From NCBI RefSeq assembly GCF_003287495.1, contig NZ_PRLE01000003.1, positions 248,001 through 312,000 on the forward strand: a stretch of DNA of 64,000 nt, in the 5' to 3' direction. The DNA comes from Faecalibacterium prausnitzii (lineage in GTDB: Bacteria > Bacillota > Clostridia > Oscillospirales > Ruminococcaceae). The notes beneath the pieces were generated by a model. It was given only the letters and a program-made list of their open reading frames with translations, had not been told where the DNA came from and made no database searches. A program made the position numbers and the translations under genes. Position 1 is the stretch's first letter, and each line of letters opens with the position of its first letter. Positions 59,760-64,000 of this stretch are shown in pieces.

Positions 59760-60439
59760 TCCCGGCACCTCCCAAAATCGGTCAGGCAGCCGTCCGATAC
59801 CTGCAACACCCGGTCTGCCGTCTGCGCAATGCTGCGGTTGTGGGTGATCATCAGGATGGTCTGCTCGTATTTCCGGGATGTTTCTTTTAGCAGGGCAATG
59901 ACCTCGCTGGTGTTCTGGGTGTCCAGATTGCCGGTCGGCTCATCCGCCAAAATCAGTGAAGGGCGGGTCATCAGGGCACGGCCAATGGCTACCCGTTGCT
60001 GCTGCCCACCGGAAAGCTGGCTTGGCAGATGCTTTCGACGGTCTTTCAGATTCAGCACGGTCAGCAGTTCTTCCAGATATGCCCTGTCCGGCTTTTGGTA
60101 GTCCAGCAGCACCGGGAACAGGATGTTCTGTTCTACGGTCAGTTCCGGGATGAGGTTGAATGCCTGAAAGATAAAACCGATATTGCGGCGGCGGAAGATC
60201 GTCAGCTCCCGGTCTTTCATGGCAAAAACATCCTTGCCATCAATCAGCACCTTACCGGAAGTCGGCGTATCCAGTCCGCCAATCAGGTTGAGCAGGGTGC
60301 TTTTGCCGGAGCCGGATTCGCCAACGACCGCCACATATTCGCCTTTCGGCACTGAAAAGCTAACATCTTTCAGCGCATGGACAGCAGTTTCTCCGCTGCC
60401 GTAGGTCTTGCAGAGATGGTTGACTTCTAATAGTTCCAT
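59756..60439 (-). CDS. ABC transporter ATPase (LolD/MacB/BceA type)
   Basis: 227 residues; start at 60439 behind GAGGGATA. Walker A VVGESGSGKSTLLNLIGG, Q-loop FIFQAFNLIPELTVEQN, signature QLSGGQQQRVAIGRALMTRP, Walker B LILADEPTGNLD and switch His in MITHNRSIA. Drives the FtsX permease encoded next. A 101-base gap separates it from the kinase gene; together the four genes resemble peptide-resistance modules. Confidence 0.92.
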   Translation of the reverse strand: MELLEVNHLCKTYGSGETAVHALKDVSFSVPKGEYVAVVGESGSGKSTLLNLIGGLDTPTSGKVLIDGKDVFAMKDRELTIFRRRNIGFIFQAFNLIPELTVEQNILFPVLLDYQKPDRAYLEELLTVLNLKDRRKHLPSQLSGGQQQRVAIGRALMTRPSLILADEPTGNLDTQNTSEVIALLKETSRKYEQTILMITHNRSIAQTADRVLQVSDGCLTDFGRCRE

Positions 60440-60540
60440 AGTGTATCCCTCACTTTGCAGATTCCTTCGATTCAGACGGATTATTTCTGTCTGTGCAGAA
60501 AAGGATAACACGTCAACCTTACTGCAAGCCTACACTCAGC

Positions 60541-61578
60541 CTACAATTTTGTAGGAATCGGAAAATTCAGAGTAAAGGTCGTGCCCTTTCCCAGCTCGCT
60601 GTCTACTTCAATGGTGCCGTGATGGGCTTCCACAACGGCTTTTGCCAGCGGAAGACCCAGCCCGATGCCCTGTGTATCCTGTGAAAAGCGGCTGCGATAA
60701 AACCGTTTGAAGATATGGTACAAATCTTCCGGGTGGATGCCACTGCCGTTGTCGCGCACTTTGATCTGAACCATGGACGGCAGTGCATTCCACTCTACCT
60801 GAATCGTATCTCCGCTCTTTGTGTGGTCAAGGGCATTCTTTACAAGATTGTCCACAGCTTCCTGCATCCAGTCACGGTCGCACCAAAGTGTAACCGCCTC
60901 TGAGCCAGACAGAACGAGCTTTTTCTGTTCCTGCTCTGCACGATAGTTATACTGCCGCGCGATGTCCTGCACCATTTCAGCAACATTTTCGTTTTTCTTC
61001 TCCAAGACGACCGAACCGGCATCCAGCCGGGTGATTTTGAGCAGATTCTGCACCAGCGTTTCGATGCGGTCCAACTCCTGTTCGGACAGGTCTGCAAACT
61101 CTTTGACCTCCGACGGCGAAACAACTTCGTCCTGAAGCAGACCGTTGTAGATATTCAACGCCGCCAGCGGTGTTTTGAGCTGGTGCGAAATATCTGCAAT
61201 GGTATTTTTCAAAAAACGCTTCTCCCGCTGCTCGTTGTCTGCGTGTGCGCTCAGAACTGCCGCCAATGCATTAACGGAGTGAAACAGACGGTAAAGTTCT
61301 CCCTCCCGGTCGCAGTCCAGTCGTGCATCCGGGTTACCATCCAGACAGCTTTGGATTTGCTGGACTGCCTGTTCCAGAAGCGCGCTCTGCCTTTGGAAAT
61401 AGCGAAAAAGCACGCCCCAGAGACAGCCGCCCAGCAGCAGAAAAACCAACAGTAACCCGAAAGAAAATACATGCGTTGTATGCCATACGATGCCCTGCGT
61501 GAGAGCCAATGCCACCGCCCAGACCGACAGCACTGTCCGGAACAAAATCCGGATTTCCCGGTTTGCGAATACTTTCAT
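60541..61578 (-). CDS. Sensor histidine kinase of the ABC module
   Basis: 345 residues. Two membrane helices with almost no outside loop (VLSVWAVALALTQGIVW and FSFGLLLVFLLLGGCLWGVL), as in intramembrane-sensing kinases that respond through an ABC transporter. HAMP-like linker, His box DISHQLKTPLAALNIY near residue 130, N box DNLVKNALDHT near 243, G boxes RDNGSGIHPEDL and GIGLGLPLAKAVVEAH. Signals to the response regulator encoded just upstream, ten bases away. Confidence 0.9.
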   Translation of the reverse strand: MKVFANREIRILFRTVLSVWAVALALTQGIVWHTTHVFSFGLLLVFLLLGGCLWGVLFRYFQRQSALLEQAVQQIQSCLDGNPDARLDCDREGELYRLFHSVNALAAVLSAHADNEQREKRFLKNTIADISHQLKTPLAALNIYNGLLQDEVVSPSEVKEFADLSEQELDRIETLVQNLLKITRLDAGSVVLEKKNENVAEMVQDIARQYNYRAEQEQKKLVLSGSEAVTLWCDRDWMQEAVDNLVKNALDHTKSGDTIQVEWNALPSMVQIKVRDNGSGIHPEDLYHIFKRFYRSRFSQDTQGIGLGLPLAKAVVEAHHGTIEVDSELGKGTTFTLNFPIPTKL

Positions 61579-61587
61579 ACGGCACCT

Positions 61588-62268
61588 TTACCCATTCCAT
61601 TTATAGCCCATGCCGCGGACAGTCAGCAGCATCTGCGGTTTGCCGGGGTCGTCCTCAATCTTCATCCGCAGCCGCCGGATGTACACTGTTAAGGCACTGC
61701 TGTCAATGTAATCCCCATCGCAGTCCCACAGTGCATCCAGAATTTGTTCCTTGGATAGCACGGCATTCGGATGCTGCATAAAGAAGCAGAGCAGCTTGTA
61801 CTCTGCGCCGGTCAGTTCCAGCAATACTCCGTTTTTGTATGCCTGCCCCTGCAACAGCCGGACGGTGATGCTGCCCGATTCCAGTACGGGTTCTCCTGCG
61901 CTGGACGCATTTGCACGGCGAAGCAGTGCATTGACCCGTGACAACAGGACACCCAGCTTGAACGGCTTGGTCAGGTAATCATCCCCGCCCAGTTCCAGCC
62001 CCATGATGATATTCATTTCCTCATCCGAAGCAGTCAGGAACAGAATCGGCACGTTGGATGTGCGCCGCACCTTCTGGCAGAAATCGAAGCCAGAGCCATC
62101 CGGCAGGGAAACATCCAGCACCAGCAGGTCATATTTTCTGTCTGACCACAGCACCTCGGCTTCTGCCAGCGTCCGGGCTGTATCCAGTGCAAAACCCTGT
62201 TTCTTGAATGCAAAGGTCAGCCCACTGATCAGGCTCAGATCATCTTCCAAAAGGAACAGTTTTCTCAT
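61588..62268 (-). CDS. OmpR-family response regulator of the ABC module
   Basis: 226 residues; start at 62268 behind AGAGGGAATC. Receiver with LLEDDLSLISG, phospho-Asp in YDLLVLDVSLPDGSG near residue 51, and DDYLTKPFKLGVLL. Winged-helix domain with LTGAEYKLLCFFMQHPNAVL and VYIRRLRMKIEDDPGK. It probably activates its own operon (regulator, kinase, ATPase, permease). Confidence 0.92.
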   Translation of the reverse strand: MRKLFLLEDDLSLISGLTFAFKKQGFALDTARTLAEAEVLWSDRKYDLLVLDVSLPDGSGFDFCQKVRRTSNVPILFLTASDEEMNIIMGLELGGDDYLTKPFKLGVLLSRVNALLRRANASSAGEPVLESGSITVRLLQGQAYKNGVLLELTGAEYKLLCFFMQHPNAVLSKEQILDALWDCDGDYIDSSALTVYIRRLRMKIEDDPGKPQMLLTVRGMGYKWNG

Positions 62269-62315
62269 GATTCCCTCTCTTTTCTGCATTTTGTGTGTCC
62301 TACAGGTTCAAAAGC

Positions 62316-62344
62316 ATTATAAGTTTTTTCTGCGAACATTACAA
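62316..62344 (-). promoter_or_regulatory. Promoter of the RR-HK-ABC operon
   Basis: Minus strand TTGTAA (62344-62339), 17 bases, TATAAT (62321-62316), 48 bases before the regulator start. Confidence 0.7.
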
Positions 62345-62431
62345 TGTGCGAAACGGAAATTGTTTCTTGCCGTGTGTTAAATATAAGTCCTACTATCACC
62401 GCTTTACTGCAATAAAATTTGCAAAACCATC

Positions 62432-62612
62432 TTGACGCGCTCCGCAATCCATGATACCCTTTATCGCAAATCCCACCAATTTTGTAGAAAAGTACAGAAC
62501 GGCGAGGATTTATTCCCCATGAAGATTTTTACCGCCCCGCAACACACCCGATCTATTTTGCCGCCGTTTCACCCGACAAAATCATCGCTGCGCTGCGTGG
62601 GCGGTATTTTTC
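62432..62612 (+). ncRNA. Promoter plus structured RNA element, copy 2
   Basis: TTGACG (62432-62437), 17 bases, TACCCT (62455-62460). The stems ACCGCCC / GGGCGGT (62531-62537 with 62599-62605) and TATTTTGCCG / CGACAAAATC are kept from copy 1 at 52428, and the T-rich end TATTTTTCTTTTT follows. The bases between promoter and stem differ strongly between copies, whereas promoter spacing and stems are kept, which argues for a functional RNA. It can also be read as a 35-residue peptide from the ATG at 62520. Confidence 0.5.
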
Positions 62613-62830
62613 TTTTTCACAAATAAAATCTTATGTAGTTGTTCAATCTTCCAAAATTTATTTTTGGTTGTTGACCGCACAACCGCAAAGTGTTATTCTT
62701 GTGCTTGAAAGAAGCAGGTTGTAGTGTCCACACTGCGTCCGGCTTTCTTCATACTGTACCTTGAATCTTACATAAGCCGTCTGAACGAGATACTGCGCCA
62801 TGACCTCACACTTTCTGTGGGCGAGCCGGA

Positions 62831-63105
62831 CAACGCCGCTGCAAAACAGGGGCAGGAACTGCGTTCGGTGTGAACGGTGACCATGAGCAGAGGCTTTGCC
62901 TTTTCACACGTTTTGCTCTGCAAAATTTTCAACGTGCATTGCGGTTCGACTTCTGAAATTTTCAGTGTTGCACGGAAAGGGCGAAAGCAAGTATCGACCT
63001 GTGGCCACAAATTTTCAATGCTTGAAAAATTGCTGTCCACTCAGTCATCCTTGTTGGGGAGTGCCTTCCCCAAACCCTGCTCCAGCTTCGCACCGTTGGT
63101 GCGAA
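62831..63105 (+). other. Candidate origin of transfer, copy 2
   Basis: Same ordered words as copy 1: CAACGCCGCTGCAAAACAGG then GGCAGGAAC (62831-62859), hairpin TTGGGG-AGTGCCTT-CCCCAA (63054-63073) followed by ACCCTGCTC, and TTCGCACC / GGTGCGAA (63087-63105). The second hairpin keeps pairing while its loop changes. The stretch 62613-62830 before it shows no gene. Confidence 0.5.
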
Positions 63106-63176
63106 TGCGGCGTGTCGCATTACATAGCCCTCTCCATCCCGGAGCGGGCATTTATCATTTTCACAGGAGGTCGAAT

Positions 63177-63623
63177 ATGGCTGAAATGAAAAGTCCGAAC
63201 GCACACGCACGAGAGAACCGCAATGACACGCCGCGAAAACGAAAGACACACATCATCAAAGTCAGGGTGACCGCAGAAGAAAAACTGCGGATCGCATACG
63301 CCTGCAAAGAACTCCACCTCACCCAGTCCGAACTCGTCCGCCGTGTCCTGTACGGCGTGAACGTCAAGCACACCGTTGTGGTAGCGCAGGGCGGCGAGGA
63401 TGCACTGGCGGCGCTTGCCGCCTTGTCTGCCCAGTGCAGCAAGGTGGGCAGCAACCTCAACCAGCTTGCACGGCACTTCAACTCCGGCGGCAAAGACACC
63501 GAGCAGCTCCGGGCGCAAATTCTGGAGGAACTGTCCGCACTCACGAACTTTCGGCTGAAAGCCGAAGAAACGGTTGGTGAACTGTATGGCAACCATCAAG
63601 CATTTAAGCTCGAAGAACTCTAA
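63177..63623 (+). CDS. mobC: MobC-like mobilization accessory protein, copy 2
   Basis: 148 residues; ATG behind CAGGAGG. THIIKVRVTAEEKLRIAYAC, LHLTQSELVRRVLYGVNVKH, and the signature SNLNQLARHFNSGGKDTEQL. Close paralogue of the protein at 53038 but clearly diverged, so the two modules are separate acquisitions or an old duplication. Its end overlaps the second relaxase start in another frame. Confidence 0.85.
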   Translation: MAEMKSPNAHARENRNDTPRKRKTHIIKVRVTAEEKLRIAYACKELHLTQSELVRRVLYGVNVKHTVVVAQGGEDALAALAALSAQCSKVGSNLNQLARHFNSGGKDTEQLRAQILEELSALTNFRLKAEETVGELYGNHQAFKLEEL

Positions 63624-64000
63624 CTATGCCGCCGCCGAAAGCTATCTCACCTTTCAGCACAACGAGTACACCGGTCTGCCCATTCTGGACGAGAAGGGCA
63701 GACCCAAGCTGCGGGATTCGTACCTGCTCGACACCCTTGAGTGCGGCGAATCTTCGTTTGCTATGGCCTGCCTGATTGCCAACCGCAAGTACGGCAAGAA
63801 TGGCAGGCGGGAGGACGTGAAGACCCACCATTATATTATCAGCTTCGACCCGAAGGACGCAGTAGAGAACGGCCTGACCATGGAACGGGCGCAAGCCCTC
63901 GGCTTGCAGTTCTGCAAGGACAACTTCCCCGGTCATCCCGCCATCGTCTGCACCCACCCGGACGGTCACAACAGTGCAGGGAACATCCACGTCCACATCG
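63586..64000 (+). CDS. mobA: Relaxase/mobilization nuclease, copy 2 (cut by window edge)
   Basis: 138 codons visible from the ATG at 63586, running off the right edge. LSSKNSNYAAAESYLTFQHN, LDEKGRPKLRDSYLLDTLEC, FDPKDAVENGLTMERAQALG and the three-His motif THPDGHNSAGNIHVHI are all seen and align with copy 1 without gaps at the start. Function as for copy 1. Confidence 0.88.
   Translation, partial: MATIKHLSSKNSNYAAAESYLTFQHNEYTGLPILDEKGRPKLRDSYLLDTLECGESSFAMACLIANRKYGKNGRREDVKTHHYIISFDPKDAVENGLTMERAQALGLQFCKDNFPGHPAIVCTHPDGHNSAGNIHVHI

Overview
The window looks like chromosomal DNA of a gut Oscillospiraceae bacterium close to Faecalibacterium. This is an inference from the GC-rich coding style, the clostridial ribosome-binding sites, the complete arginine cluster, the family-specific GC-rich interspersed repeats, and the type of mobile elements. 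I could not run a database search, so family names rest on motifs I can see and on recalled protein families.

Layout. 1-13.4 kb is ordinary core and accessory sequence: a NhaC-type antiporter cut by the left edge, a FlK-type thioesterase, a metal-resistance set (ArsR repressor, stand-alone HMA protein, P-type ATPase), AzlCD, asparaginase, a short thioredoxin-reductase-like flavoprotein with a Crp/Fnr regulator, and a small secreted/membrane protein pair. 13.4-13.9 kb holds a tRNA-Ser(CGA) beside a palindromic repeat that copies the end of the tRNA. 13.8-22.2 kb is an arginine pathway on the minus strand (argG, then argH-argC-argJ-argB-argD-argF). 22.4-30.7 kb carries housekeeping genes, among them an ATP-grasp protein with an unusual basic tail, two alpha/beta-hydrolases, ilvE, a HAD phosphatase and ridA.

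30.9-45.5 kb is an acid-catabolism island. A PrpR-like regulator with a ruined AAA+ domain stands divergent to a plus-strand operon: class III CoA-transferase, HMG-CoA-lyase-type enzyme and a three-part TRAP transporter. A convergent minus-strand operon encodes a two-subunit UxaA/SuyAB-type dehydratase or lyase, a large esterase, an SLC13-type carrier and a DUF554 membrane protein, with a divergent LysR regulator.

45.5-64 kb is mobile and horizontally acquired. It starts with a tyrosine-integrase stump and a large serine recombinase. Next comes an AT-rich Agr-type quorum-sensing locus: agrB, an unannotated agrD, two tiny membrane proteins, two secreted proteins, and a divergent agrA/agrC pair. 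Then follow two copies of a mobilization module (promoter plus structured RNA, candidate oriT, mobC, relaxase), about 10 kb apart. Between them lie ParB-like and DUF6061-like genes, half a tRNA-Arg, and a response regulator/kinase/ABC transporter set. The second relaxase is cut by the right edge.

The most interesting items are the Agr locus with its duplicated microprotein/secreted-protein pair, the RNA element shared by the two mobilization modules, a toxin-like 20-residue reading frame inside an inverted-repeat RNA locus at 3.4 kb, the tRNA-mimicking repeat, and the CoA-transferase/lyase island under a degenerate PrpR-like regulator.
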